Positions 9,047 to 18,319 of a stretch of DNA of 64,000 nt are shown piece by piece. The notes beneath the pieces are model-generated. The model was not told the origin of the DNA, made no database searches, and saw only the letters and a list, made by a program, of their open reading frames with translations. Numbering within the stretch: position 1 is the first letter of the stretch; the number at the start of each line of letters is the position of its first letter. A program made the position numbers and the translations under genes. Source of the DNA: Pseudobutyrivibrio ruminis (GTDB lineage Bacteria; Bacillota; Clostridia; Lachnospirales; Lachnospiraceae); NCBI GenBank assembly GCA_015057315.1, contig SVER01000005.1, positions 62,001 through 126,000 of the forward strand. Direction: 5' to 3'.

Positions 9047-10775
9047 AATAGATACCTCCATCTGCGCCCATTTCATCTAGTACTGCATCTGCACTTCCGT
9101 CAAGTCCAGCTTCAACGATTACATCACCCTCTTTGAGCTTGCCATCCTTAATCTCTGTATAGAAATCATCAGATATTCCAGGTGTTACTGTCACATTTTT
9201 GGTAGAGCCATTTGCATTTTGAACAACTACATATTTGTTTCCATCTGCATCTGTTTGCAAATCAGTTGTAGGTACTACAAGTGCATTCTTAGCATCTGCT
9301 GTAATGAATGTCATTTTTGCAGTCATACCAAGTCTTAAGTTTTCATTTAATGTATCTAAAGTTACGTCAACTCTATATGTAGCTCGGCTCTTTGAAACTG
9401 ATGCTGTAGATGATTCTCCTTCTGTTGTCTTAGTACTATTCTTTGTCGCTGTGGGTGATACGAAGGATACTGTTCCCTCTAGGATTTCATCTCCTGTGGC
9501 ATCTGTCTTTATCTGCACCTTTTGTCCCATGGCAATCTGAGGAATCTGGGCTTCATCAATATCAGCTGTAGCCTTAAGGCTTGTTACATTATCTATTACA
9601 ACGGCATCTGTTCCAGAATATGTCTGTCCCTTAACGATGTTTACATTAGTAACTGTTCCATCCTGGCTTGCTCGTACTACTGCCTTTGAAAGCTCTTCCT
9701 TTGATTTTGCTATCTCCTGCTGGCTTGATAATGTGTTAGCCTTAGAGGAAAGCTCATTGGATTTTGCTGTCTGATACTGATTGATAATATTGTTATTAGC
9801 AGTGTTTTGTGTATTAGCAGCTGATGCTGATGCAGAATCTAATGAGCGTGCTGCAGTTGCTGCGCTATCCTTAGCAGATTGAAGTGTCTGCTCTGCTGAC
9901 TGTCTGTTGCTTACAGCAGAATCATAAGCTGATTTCTTACCATCTCTATCTGACATAGCACTATTTAAATCAGCCTTTGCAGCATCTAAGCTTTTCTTTA
10001 GCTCATCTACATTAGTGTTTTCATCTGCTGAATCTATTTGCTTTTGAATATCATTAACCTTCTTTTGTATAGAAGATACATTAGAATTAGCGTTATCATA
10101 AGCTCGCTTTGCATCACTTTCTGCGTTTCTTGCACTATCAAGCTGTGAGTTGCTGTTTGATTGCTGTCTATCCGCTGCTGCCTTATCCTGCTTTGCCTGT
10201 GCTAAGCTTCTATTGGCATCATTAACCTGAACTGCTCCTGCATCCTTAGCATCCTGCAAGGCCTTATCAGCATTTTGCTGAGAGATGGCATTCTGCTGGT
10301 TTTGTAAATCAAGTGCCTGCTGCTGGAAGCTAAGTGTTTCTTCCATAGTAGACATGTCTAGTTTATAAAGAGGATCACCGGCCTTTACTTCATCGCCAAC
10401 CTTTACATATACCTCTTCTACAGGATAGCTGCCTGTAACTGTTGCAAACTGGCCACTTTCTTCTGCAGAGATTATAGTGCCTGTTGCAGATAATGTCTTT
10501 TGTACATCCTGCTTTACTACTGAAACTGTAGCGATAGTATTCTCTGACTCCTTAGCCTTAGCCATCACATGTCTTACACCAGTCACACCAGCAAACGCAC
10601 TGATAAGCAGTGCTGCCGCAACCATAGCTGCAATTATCTTCTTATTAAGCCTTTTAAAGAATCTTTTATCTGCATCAGATGCCTCTTCCTCTAAGCTTTC
10701 ATCTATATCGTCATCTAAGTATTCTTCTTCCTTATTCCAAAACTTAATCTTTTCAAGTACGTTTTTTAACTTCAT
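9039..10775 (-). CDS. HlyD/MacA-like efflux adaptor with long coiled coil
   Basis: A 578-residue protein: acidic cytoplasmic N-terminus (1-45), one transmembrane helix (about 48-70), a split biotinyl-lipoyl-like hairpin (about 95-130 and 370-400), and between them a long Ala/Gln/Asp/Ser-rich coiled coil (about 140-360). Beta-barrel and membrane-proximal domains follow (about 400-578; ATYRVDVTLDT, RLGMTAKMTF). This is the MacA layout adapted to a monoderm cell, anchoring extracytoplasmically next to the MacB-like permease. First gene of the three-gene operon; ribosome site GGAGGAAAATATT before ATG 10775. The coiled coil is long for a MacA protein. Confidence 0.9.
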   Translation of the reverse strand: MKLKNVLEKIKFWNKEEEYLDDDIDESLEEEASDADKRFFKRLNKKIIAAMVAAALLISAFAGVTGVRHVMAKAKESENTIATVSVVKQDVQKTLSATGTIISAEESGQFATVTGSYPVEEVYVKVGDEVKAGDPLYKLDMSTMEETLSFQQQALDLQNQQNAISQQNADKALQDAKDAGAVQVNDANRSLAQAKQDKAAADRQQSNSNSQLDSARNAESDAKRAYDNANSNVSSIQKKVNDIQKQIDSADENTNVDELKKSLDAAKADLNSAMSDRDGKKSAYDSAVSNRQSAEQTLQSAKDSAATAARSLDSASASAANTQNTANNNIINQYQTAKSNELSSKANTLSSQQEIAKSKEELSKAVVRASQDGTVTNVNIVKGQTYSGTDAVVIDNVTSLKATADIDEAQIPQIAMGQKVQIKTDATGDEILEGTVSFVSPTATKNSTKTTEGESSTASVSKSRATYRVDVTLDTLNENLRLGMTAKMTFITADAKNALVVPTTDLQTDADGNKYVVVQNANGSTKNVTVTPGISDDFYTEIKDGKLKEGDVIVEAGLDGSADAVLDEMGADGGIYFE

Positions 10776-10833
10776 TAATATTTTCCTCCATAGGTTTTGT
10801 TTTCAACCACAGTAGAAAGTATGAAGGAAAACT

Positions 10834-10872
10834 CTTAAGAAATACCTAAAGTAAATCTAAAGAAAACTAAAG
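10834..10872. promoter_or_regulatory. Phased CTAAAG direct repeats, probable response-regulator operator
   Basis: Four hexamers, CTTAAG then CTAAAG x3, start at 10834, 10846, 10857 and 10867 (spacings 12, 11, 10). Direct repeats spaced about one helical turn apart are the usual site type for OmpR/PhoB regulators. They lie between the divergent efflux operon and the regulator gene that begins at 10958. Confidence 0.5.
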
Positions 10873-10957
10873 AAACCGGATTTTCATATTTCTTTGCAGA
10901 TTTTGTGATACTATACAATCAGAACAGTAAATTAAACTAATCATTTAAGAGGATTTT

Positions 10958-11668
10958 ATGGGAAATCAAAAGATATTAGTTGTAGACGACAACGAAGAAA
11001 TCAGAAACATACTTCATATATTATTAGAAAGCGAAGGCTACATTATAATAGAAGCTCCAGATGGTGAGACTGCACTTACACTTGTAGACGACACCATTGA
11101 TTTAATCATACTTGATATTATGATGCCTGGTATATCGGGTCTTGATGTATGTAAGAAAATTCGAGAAACTTATCAAATGCCAATCCTGTTTCTTACAGCA
11201 AAGGGTACAGATTCAGACAAATCACTTGGTCTTCTTATAGGTGCTGATGATTATTTATCAAAGCCTTTTTCACATAGTGAGCTTACAGCCAGGGTTAAAT
11301 CCATGCTGCGTCGCTACTATGTCTATAAAGGAAAGGAAGCTGCCACAAACGACAACTACTTTACCTACGATATATTTAAGGTAGCAAAAGACAGAAACGA
11401 GGTTTTCATCACATCATCTACTGGTGAAGAAACTGCGGTGGATTTATCTGAGCTTGAATACCAGATTCTACGCCTTCTTATAGAAAGTCCAGGAAGGGTA
11501 TTTCCTGCTCAGCTTATATATGAAAGCATTTGGAACGAACCATATTTTTACAGCTCAAATGCAACTATTATGGTTCATATTAGGAACCTACGCACTAAAA
11601 TTGAGGATGATCCATCCAAGCCTACACATCTGCTTACTGTATGGGGAAAGGGATATAAATTACAATGA
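10958..11668 (+). CDS. OmpR-family response regulator
   Basis: A 236-residue regulator. The receiver domain (1-120) has acidic pocket VVDDNEE, phospho-acceptor Asp in LIILDIMMPG (about residue 53), LTAKG and KPF. The C-terminal winged-helix DNA-binding domain (about 140-236) has LSELEYQILRLLIESPGRVFPAQLIYESIW and the usual VHIRNLRTKIEDDP and GKGYKL. Transcribed divergently from the MacAB-like operon, and its stop overlaps the start of the histidine kinase by 4 bp (ATGA). The phased CTAAAG repeats upstream are a plausible autoregulatory and operon-control site. Confidence 0.95.
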   Translation: MGNQKILVVDDNEEIRNILHILLESEGYIIIEAPDGETALTLVDDTIDLIILDIMMPGISGLDVCKKIRETYQMPILFLTAKGTDSDKSLGLLIGADDYLSKPFSHSELTARVKSMLRRYYVYKGKEAATNDNYFTYDIFKVAKDRNEVFITSSTGEETAVDLSELEYQILRLLIESPGRVFPAQLIYESIWNEPYFYSSNATIMVHIRNLRTKIEDDPSKPTHLLTVWGKGYKLQ

Positions 11669-13014
11669 GAAAACTAAGAAAGCTCACAACAAAATCTTTA
11701 TATATAGAGCTATGGCTCACCATTGGCTTTGCCCTGCTAACAGGCTTGGTTATTTATCTTCTACTACAGCAGGTTAATGTTGCCATATTCTCATCAAAAT
11801 GGAGTTCCAAGGAATACGCTGCTAATCGTCTTGAAAAATCCGTTGAGGACTTTAAAGAATATATAGCCAAAAATGATATTGCCGGTAATGACCCCCTGTC
11901 AATTCAGGCCTGGGGCACACAAAACCCTTACGTATATTTCTATATCGAAAAGGATGGTAAAACCACCTACAATTTTTTGGTGGATTATACAGATCCAGAT
12001 TCGGACTATAATATCTCAGATGAAGAATTGGAAGAAAGCTATGAATACAACCCTTACGCAAAAGAATACACCATAGATTTTGCTGATGGCCAGTATATAA
12101 TGCATGTCTTTGAAGATTTTCAATATGATTTATACAACAAAATCCACATTATAAATCTATTTATAGCAGCCATAATAATCATCACTATTATCACAATCCT
12201 TGTTAGAAAAAAGATTCACTACATCAAAGAGGTTACCTCTGGTATCAACATTCTTGAGGGTGGCGATTTGAACTACAACATTCCTGTTAAGGGCTATGAC
12301 GAAATCGCAAATGTGGCAACCAGCCTTAATTCCATGCGTATTGCTGTTATCCAGCAGATGGAAAATGAAAAGAAAGCGCTGCAGGCCAATAACAGCCTTG
12401 TTACAGCCCTATCTCACGACCTTCGCACTCCCCTTACTACACAAATGGGATACTTAGAGATTCTAAAGGAGCATCACTATAATTCCCCTGAGGAAATGGA
12501 CAAATACTTAAGCACAGCCCTTGATACCTGCCATCAAATAAAGGAAATGTCTGATAGACTGTTTGAGTACTTCCTTGCATTTGATCCTAACCCAAAGAGA
12601 GCTGATGATGCCTTGGAGGAATTTAATGGAATGGAATTTTTCATGCAGATTATTTCAGAGCTTACCCCACCTCTTATGGAGCAGGGCTTTAGATTTGATG
12701 TGAAAGAGCCATCTGAAAGCTTCACTATCAAAGTAAATGCAGATGACATTTTAAGAATCTTTAATAACGTATTTACGAATATAGATAAATATGCTGATGA
12801 GTCCTCTCCAGTTGAAATCAGCTTTGTAAAGGATGAAACAAGAGCCATTGTTACTTTTACAAATACCATTAGAACTGAACCAAGAAAAAATGAAAGCGCC
12901 AAAATCGGCCTTATTAGTATATCTAGTCTTATGAAAAGACAAGGAGGCTCTAGCTTTACTAGAACCTCCAATAATAAGTTTACTTTAGAGCTTAAGTTTC
13001 CTATCCAATCTTAG
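11665..13014 (+). CDS. Sensor histidine kinase with degenerate ATP-binding domain
   Basis: A 449-residue kinase: transmembrane helix about 14-36, extracellular sensor about 37-150 (acidic, Tyr-rich), second helix about 155-175, HAMP domain to about 225, HisKA domain with H-box ALSHDLRTPLTTQMG, then a HATPase domain with N-box NNVFTNIDKYAD. The usual G1 motif DxGxG is missing and the G2 region reads IGLISISSLMKRQGG rather than GLGL. This could be a divergent but active kinase of the VanS/BceS-like kind found in Clostridia, or a weak kinase. Partner of the regulator encoded 4 bp upstream. Its stop overlaps the stop of the opposite-strand cohesin-like gene. Confidence 0.9.
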   Translation: MRKLRKLTTKSLYIELWLTIGFALLTGLVIYLLLQQVNVAIFSSKWSSKEYAANRLEKSVEDFKEYIAKNDIAGNDPLSIQAWGTQNPYVYFYIEKDGKTTYNFLVDYTDPDSDYNISDEELEESYEYNPYAKEYTIDFADGQYIMHVFEDFQYDLYNKIHIINLFIAAIIIITIITILVRKKIHYIKEVTSGINILEGGDLNYNIPVKGYDEIANVATSLNSMRIAVIQQMENEKKALQANNSLVTALSHDLRTPLTTQMGYLEILKEHHYNSPEEMDKYLSTALDTCHQIKEMSDRLFEYFLAFDPNPKRADDALEEFNGMEFFMQIISELTPPLMEQGFRFDVKEPSESFTIKVNADDILRIFNNVFTNIDKYADESSPVEISFVKDETRAIVTFTNTIRTEPRKNESAKIGLISISSLMKRQGGSSFTRTSNNKFTLELKFPIQS

Positions 13015-13814
13015 CTAAAGAGTCCAAAGAACTTCTTTACCTTGATTGATACAGGAGCTGACTCCTCAGAGTATACTCTTGTCTTTCCACTACCCTGGTA
13101 AGAAACTACCTTGTAGTAGTATGTCTTGTTGTTTGCTACTGTTAAATCCCAGAAGCTTGTAAGACCGCTTACAGTTGCAATCTTAGAATATTTACCATTC
13201 TTAGATGTGCTTCTGTAAACAACATAGCCATCTGCGTTAGTATCCTTAGCCCACTTTACGTATACACCAAGGATTGTCTGGCTAATGCCTGTAATCTTTG
13301 GTGTGCTAAGTGCAGGACGTCCTACAGATACAACATCTTCCAAATCCTGTGCTGTAACAACATCTGTAGCTTCATTGTTAAGGCCAAGAACCTTTGTCTT
13401 GATTGTAGTATCCTGTGTCTTAAGACCAGCCTTAACTGTAAACTGAACAGTCATAAGTGTACCAGCAGCTGTCTTTGGAGCATCATTTACGAATGCGTAA
13501 GCAATACCCTTTGCCTCTTCATTTTCATAATTCTTATTTACATCAACTTCACTAAATCTAATTCCCTCAGAATCTGATTTAAGAACTAAAACATTTGGAT
13601 CATATTCAACAGCTACTCTACCATCTGTCACAGTTGTCTTATCAAGTGTAAGCTTGTATGTAATCTTCTGACTATCTGCCTTGCCAGTAGATGTAACTGC
13701 TGTGTGAACTGGTGCAACGCTTGCAGCCTTAGCTACATTTGTATAAGGAGTAGATGTAAATAATGTAAGAGCTGTCAATGCAAGAACAGCTGCTCTCTTT
13801 ATTGATTTATTCAT
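13011..13814 (-). CDS. Secreted protein with cohesin-like and fibronectin-III domains
   Basis: A 267-residue protein with a signal peptide (about 1-31, cleavage after NVAKA). Residues about 40-165 follow the cohesin fold pattern, including VEYDPNVLVL and AAGTLMTVQFTVK. Residues about 170-260 form a fibronectin type III domain (ADGYVVYRSTSKNGKYSKIATV). No sortase motif or anchor is seen. Its ATG sits inside the last codons of the protease gene (8-bp overlap), with the GGAGG site in the protease reading frame, so the two are co-translated. That protease carries a dockerin-like module, so a partnership is plausible but unproven. Cohesin assignment is by pattern only. Confidence 0.75.
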   Translation of the reverse strand: MNKSIKRAAVLALTALTLFTSTPYTNVAKAASVAPVHTAVTSTGKADSQKITYKLTLDKTTVTDGRVAVEYDPNVLVLKSDSEGIRFSEVDVNKNYENEEAKGIAYAFVNDAPKTAAGTLMTVQFTVKAGLKTQDTTIKTKVLGLNNEATDVVTAQDLEDVVSVGRPALSTPKITGISQTILGVYVKWAKDTNADGYVVYRSTSKNGKYSKIATVSGLTSFWDLTVANNKTYYYKVVSYQGSGKTRVYSEESAPVSIKVKKFFGLFS

Positions 13815-16800
13815 TACTTTCTCCTCCTATAGTATCATCTTCTAAAGTGTCTTCTTCTGTTGAATCATCTTTTGCTGTCTTATCATCTGTCTCTTCATCA
13901 GATTTCTCATCAACAGTAGCTTCTTTAGCTTCAGCATTATCAGCATCGTCTAAAGCTTCTTCCTTATCATCTGTCTTAAGGTCTTTGTCTTCGTCCTTAG
14001 AATCTTTGTCCTTAGAATCATCAACTACCTTAACCTTAATTTCAGCTGTAAGGTGCTTACCCTTCTTATCAGTTGCAAGTGTTGTTGCCTTTACTACTGT
14101 CTCGCCTTCTGCAACTGCTGTGATAACACCGTTTGCTGAAACCTTAGCAATGCTTTCATCATCGCTTGACCATTCAACAAGATTGTAGTTTTCTGCAAGC
14201 CACTTAGGAGAAACTGTTGCCTTAACCTGTGCCTGTTCTCCAACCTTAAGCTCTACTTCACTCTTGTCTACAGTAATATCTGTTACGAACTTTGTATCAG
14301 CATGACCTGTATTGTTAAATCTGTAAACTGTTGAGTTAAGAGCGTAATCATATACCTCTACATAGAATACATCTTCTGGAGCATCGATAAGGATTTCCAT
14401 ATCTGTATCTGCTTCTTCCTGGTTTACAGCATACTTACCAAGAATTGTCTTCTTGTCGCTTCCGATAACGACTACTGCTGCTGTGTAACGGTTATCATAA
14501 GCTGTAATAGAGTACTTTCCGTCTTCTGTCTTAACAGCGTCTGTTACTACTGGTGCTGTGTTATCAATTACCATTGGTGTCTTGATGAACATACCAGGAG
14601 CATTAAGTGTAGAAACATCCTCTACATCATTGTAATAGCTTGGAATAGCCTGAAGTGAAATCTCAACCTCTGTACCATCTGCAAGTGGGTTACCATTAGC
14701 ATCTGTACCAGCCCAGTTAAGATCCTGTGCTGCAAGGCTCTCAAGCCATCTTCCATTGCTTGCGCTATAGAACTCAGCGTACTGGTCTTTTTCGATATGC
14801 TCGAAATACTTCTCCCCTGTATTCTTATCTGTAATTGTAAGAATCAATCTACCAGCATTTCTCATAAGTGAGTAATACTGTGCACCAAGCATTGTTCCAT
14901 TTTCAGAGCTGATTGCATTTCTATCAGCAATGTACTTAGCATCGTCTGCAAAGTAATTTGGAATGTAATACTGCTCGTTATCTATTCCAAGTGGATAGAT
15001 TGAAAGGAAGTTTGTCTTTGAAATACCTGAATATGTTGCAGCATTTTCAGCGTATTCTGGATTGTGAACGTACTCCTCAAAATCAAAATCCTCAAACATT
15101 GGTGAATCCATCCAGCTTCCATAGAATGCAAGGAATGGAACTGATAAATCAACACCACCCTTTACATAGATAAATCCATCAACATACATACCATTCTCAA
15201 AGCCAGCTAAGTACTGTCTATCGCTTTCAGAAAGATTAATAGCTACATTAATCTTTGTGCTATCCTTTACTTCTACAACAGCAAGGTCAAGGTCTGCTAC
15301 AGCCTCACCGCCCTTAAGCTGCTTAGATAAAGCATAAACATCCTTTGTATTTACTACTCCATCCTTATTGAAATCGTAGTAATCTGCATTCTGATCAACA
15401 ATTGCAACGTCTCTAGAACCATTGATGTACTGAAGTAAAACTTTTCTATCCTTATGATTTACCTTGCCATCATCGTTAAGATCATATACAAGCTTTGTAT
15501 CATCAGCTGTAAGAGTTACCTCTGGATTAAGCTTGTGTGAGCTTCCTGCAAAGTATGTAGTTCCATTGCTGTCATAAAGCTCTTCTGTAAGTACTGTAGA
15601 ATCAAGTACATAATACTTAGGATCCTCATCCATGTTATATACATCAAAATCGAATGTATAGTTACCAGACTTTGTAGGATCATCACCCAGTACAGCCTTA
15701 ACCTTACCGTCGTTGCCTTCCTTATCTCCCACTAAGATGTAAGCAGGTGATGAAATAGCATCCTGAACATTAGCAAGACCTGCACCCTGTGAACGTGGTG
15801 AATACTCAAGACCAGTCTTGTCATTATCCTCATAAAGAGGTGATGCAGTACTCATAATAAGTGACTGTGCAAGAGTTCTAACTGAAAGACCAGTCTTCTC
15901 TGCCAAATCATTTTCCTTAATGTACTGCTGTACAAGTGCACTCTGTCCTGCAAGAGATGGAGCTGACATAGATGTACCACTCATCTGACCATAAGTACCA
16001 TCATCTCTTGTTGAGTAGATGTTTCCACCTGGACCTGTAATTTCAGGCTTAAGATCAAGTGAACCTGGAACACCATAAGATGAGAAGTCACTCATTGTAT
16101 ATCCGCCATCAGCGTCTCTGTCTGTTGCAACAGCTGTGTTAACTGTAATTGTACCTTCATATACACCTTCAGCAACCTTAGTTGCAGTAGCCTTAACTGC
16201 GTCACCTTCTGTCTGCTTAATAGAAACCGCTGGAATAACAGCTTTGCTTCCCTGCATTGTCATGCTAATTGAGCCTGGCTGGTTGTTAACAATTACAACA
16301 GCCTTTGCACCAGCTGCTTCAGCATTCATCTGCTTTTCACCAAATGTGATTGCACCTCTGTATACAAATACAATCTTGTCCTTTACATCTACACCTTCGT
16401 AATCAGCTGCCTCACCCTTTGTGTCAAGGTAAACAAATGGATATTCTGTTCCACTCTTGTCAGCTGATGTGTCAAGTGTTAAGAACTTAGGAGCAAGTGT
16501 ATCATTTGCATCTGTATAGAAAATGTTCTTTCCATCAGCAAGTGTAAAGTTGTTAGCTGTCATACCGCTATTTACTGCAGAAGCTACCGTAAATGCGTTA
16601 GTGTATGAACCAGGAGAACCTACAGTATCCTGATTAACATCCTTTGAAAGGTTTACTCCGTATACTGAATCATCTGCCCAGCGGCCAGAGTTACCTGCTG
16701 AGATTGATACTACTGTGCTTGTTCCCTCAAGCTTTTTGAAGATTTCATTTACATACTCTTCTTCATCAGATGAGTTACCAGCTGCTGATGAGCCAAGGCT

Positions 16801-18030
16801 TAAGTTGATTGCGTCTGCCTTAAGAAGAAGTGCATCTTCTATAGCTGCCATGTAATCATCTGTGTATGCACCACCATTTGTACCAAATACCTTCATTGAG
16901 ATAAGCTGTGCATCTGGTGCGATACCTACAACCCCTGCTGCTTCTCTTGCATAACCTGTTTCAGAAGCTGCGTTCTTAACATAGTAGTTTGCTGTAGCAA
17001 TACCAGATACGTGTGTACCATGATCCCCTTCGTCATCATTATCATGAGTGATATCAAGGTTCTTATCTACATAGTTAAATGCAAATGGAACTTTATCATT
17101 ATTGAAAAGTTCTGAAGCTGTAAGACCTTCATACTTCTTTGCCGCATTAAGATTTGGAAGAACATTTTCAATCTCCTCTGCATTAAGAAGATTATAATCA
17201 GAAACACTCTTACTTGCTGCCTCTGCTGTTTCCTCTAAATGAGCGTCAAATGCATCTGCATCAAATGATGGATGATCGATATCGATACCTGTATCAATAA
17301 CTGCGATACGTGTACCTGCACCTGTATAGCCTGTAGCCCATGTTGTGTAAGAGCCTACCATATCACCAGATGTAATAGTGTTTGGCTCAGCCTCTACGCA
17401 AGGCTCATACTGAGTTGCAACATATACAGCTTCAACTCCATCAACCTTTTCAATAGCTTCGATGTCCTTAAATGCAACATCTGCTGAAATGGCATTTGTA
17501 AGAATTGAGAAATTGAAATTTACATTCAACTCTTCTCCATCTAATGCCTCATCAGAAATCTTTGTGATTTCCTTTTCCTGAGCTGCTTCAATCTTGTCAG
17601 CCGCTCTCATAGCAGATTTATTATCTGCTAAATCCTCTGTGTCGTAACCCTTGTCAAGGACACTATCGCCCTCCATAACAATGATTACACGAGTCTGCTC
17701 GTTTGGATCCACCTCTTTGGCTGGTACATCGACCTCTTCACCAGCTAAAGCTTCTGTTGGATCTTCTAACCCTTCTTCCTTAGGGTCTACTTCCTCGAAG
17801 ACTGGTAAATCTTCTGTAGCTTCTGTCGCTTCTGAATCTGCTTTTTCTTCTGAGTCATCAGCTTTTTCTTCTGATGCTTCATCTGTAGCTTTTTCAGTTG
17901 TTTCATCTACAACCTTTTCATCTACCTGATCTTCTACTGGACTAGCTACTGCAGTAACTGTTGGGGCCATAGCAAGTGCTGCCGCCATAATTACTGACAA
18001 TACCTTTTTTGGTATCCAGCTTCTTCTCAT
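13807..18030 (-). CDS. Large secreted subtilisin-like (S8) protease with dockerin-like and Big_2 modules
   Basis: A 1407-residue extracellular serine protease. Order: signal peptide (about 1-29), acidic low-complexity segment (30-95), I9-like pro-domain (about 105-215), S8 catalytic domain with Asp in VIDTGIDIDHPSFD, His in DHGTHVSGIA and Ser in GTSMSAPSLAG, a PA domain inserted before the Ser block, a module with two Ca-binding loops DLNDDGKVNHKD and DFNKDGVVNTKD (dockerin type, about 850-910), beta-rich Fn3-like domains, a Big_2 domain (about 1265-1345, WSSDDESIAKVSANGVIT) and a very acidic C-terminal tail. No LPXTG motif is present. Resembles lactocepin/C5a-peptidase-like enzymes. Start ATG 18030 follows GGGAGG. 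Confidence 0.93.
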   Translation of the reverse strand: MRRSWIPKKVLSVIMAAALAMAPTVTAVASPVEDQVDEKVVDETTEKATDEASEEKADDSEEKADSEATEATEDLPVFEEVDPKEEGLEDPTEALAGEEVDVPAKEVDPNEQTRVIIVMEGDSVLDKGYDTEDLADNKSAMRAADKIEAAQEKEITKISDEALDGEELNVNFNFSILTNAISADVAFKDIEAIEKVDGVEAVYVATQYEPCVEAEPNTITSGDMVGSYTTWATGYTGAGTRIAVIDTGIDIDHPSFDADAFDAHLEETAEAASKSVSDYNLLNAEEIENVLPNLNAAKKYEGLTASELFNNDKVPFAFNYVDKNLDITHDNDDEGDHGTHVSGIATANYYVKNAASETGYAREAAGVVGIAPDAQLISMKVFGTNGGAYTDDYMAAIEDALLLKADAINLSLGSSAAGNSSDEEEYVNEIFKKLEGTSTVVSISAGNSGRWADDSVYGVNLSKDVNQDTVGSPGSYTNAFTVASAVNSGMTANNFTLADGKNIFYTDANDTLAPKFLTLDTSADKSGTEYPFVYLDTKGEAADYEGVDVKDKIVFVYRGAITFGEKQMNAEAAGAKAVVIVNNQPGSISMTMQGSKAVIPAVSIKQTEGDAVKATATKVAEGVYEGTITVNTAVATDRDADGGYTMSDFSSYGVPGSLDLKPEITGPGGNIYSTRDDGTYGQMSGTSMSAPSLAGQSALVQQYIKENDLAEKTGLSVRTLAQSLIMSTASPLYEDNDKTGLEYSPRSQGAGLANVQDAISSPAYILVGDKEGNDGKVKAVLGDDPTKSGNYTFDFDVYNMDEDPKYYVLDSTVLTEELYDSNGTTYFAGSSHKLNPEVTLTADDTKLVYDLNDDGKVNHKDRKVLLQYINGSRDVAIVDQNADYYDFNKDGVVNTKDVYALSKQLKGGEAVADLDLAVVEVKDSTKINVAINLSESDRQYLAGFENGMYVDGFIYVKGGVDLSVPFLAFYGSWMDSPMFEDFDFEEYVHNPEYAENAATYSGISKTNFLSIYPLGIDNEQYYIPNYFADDAKYIADRNAISSENGTMLGAQYYSLMRNAGRLILTITDKNTGEKYFEHIEKDQYAEFYSASNGRWLESLAAQDLNWAGTDANGNPLADGTEVEISLQAIPSYYNDVEDVSTLNAPGMFIKTPMVIDNTAPVVTDAVKTEDGKYSITAYDNRYTAAVVVIGSDKKTILGKYAVNQEEADTDMEILIDAPEDVFYVEVYDYALNSTVYRFNNTGHADTKFVTDITVDKSEVELKVGEQAQVKATVSPKWLAENYNLVEWSSDDESIAKVSANGVITAVAEGETVVKATTLATDKKGKHLTAEIKVKVVDDSKDKDSKDEDKDLKTDDKEEALDDADNAEAKEATVDEKSDEETDDKTAKDDSTEEDTLEDDTIGGESNE

Positions 18031-18057
18031 GACATTACCTCCCTTTAATGTATTTAT

Positions 18058-18091
18058 AAAAACTACCCAGATGAGAAACCAGATAGTTTTT
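18058..18091 (-). promoter_or_regulatory. Terminator-like hairpin in the protease leader
   Basis: The minus-strand RNA gives AAAAACUAUCU pairing with GGGUAGUUUUU (11 bp with three G-U pairs), ending in U5 just before the GGGAGG ribosome site. It lies within the 5' leader, so it may be an attenuator rather than the end of another gene. Confidence 0.4.
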
Positions 18092-18193
18092 CTCAGAAAT
18101 TAAAACGGGACTTATTCCCAGATGTTAGTTAAAGCGCATTTTAATATATTGATTTAAAGTATTATCGCTTTGCACTGTTAAAGTGCTTTAGTC

Positions 18194-18259
18194 AAAAAAA
18201 TGTAAATGCGGCTAACCACATTTACTTTTCTTTCGTAAAAAGTATATGTTTAGCCGCAT
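18194..18259 (-). terminator. Intrinsic terminator of glnN
   Basis: Perfect 10-bp outer arms ATGCGGCTAA/TTAGCCGCAT (18206-18259) with a further TACTTTT/AAAAGTA inner stem, followed on the minus strand by TTTACATTTTTTT. Lies about 60 bp after the glnN stop. Confidence 0.85.
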
Positions 18260-18319
18260 ATAAAGTCAAGATATAATTATTATTTATATTGCATTATTAA
18301 TAATATTTATTGACTTAAA

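Noticed and set aside
8333-9076. Long form of the ABC ATPase starting at 9076
   Set aside because: Overlaps the upstream gene by 38 bp with no own site; TTG 9046 has GGAGG.
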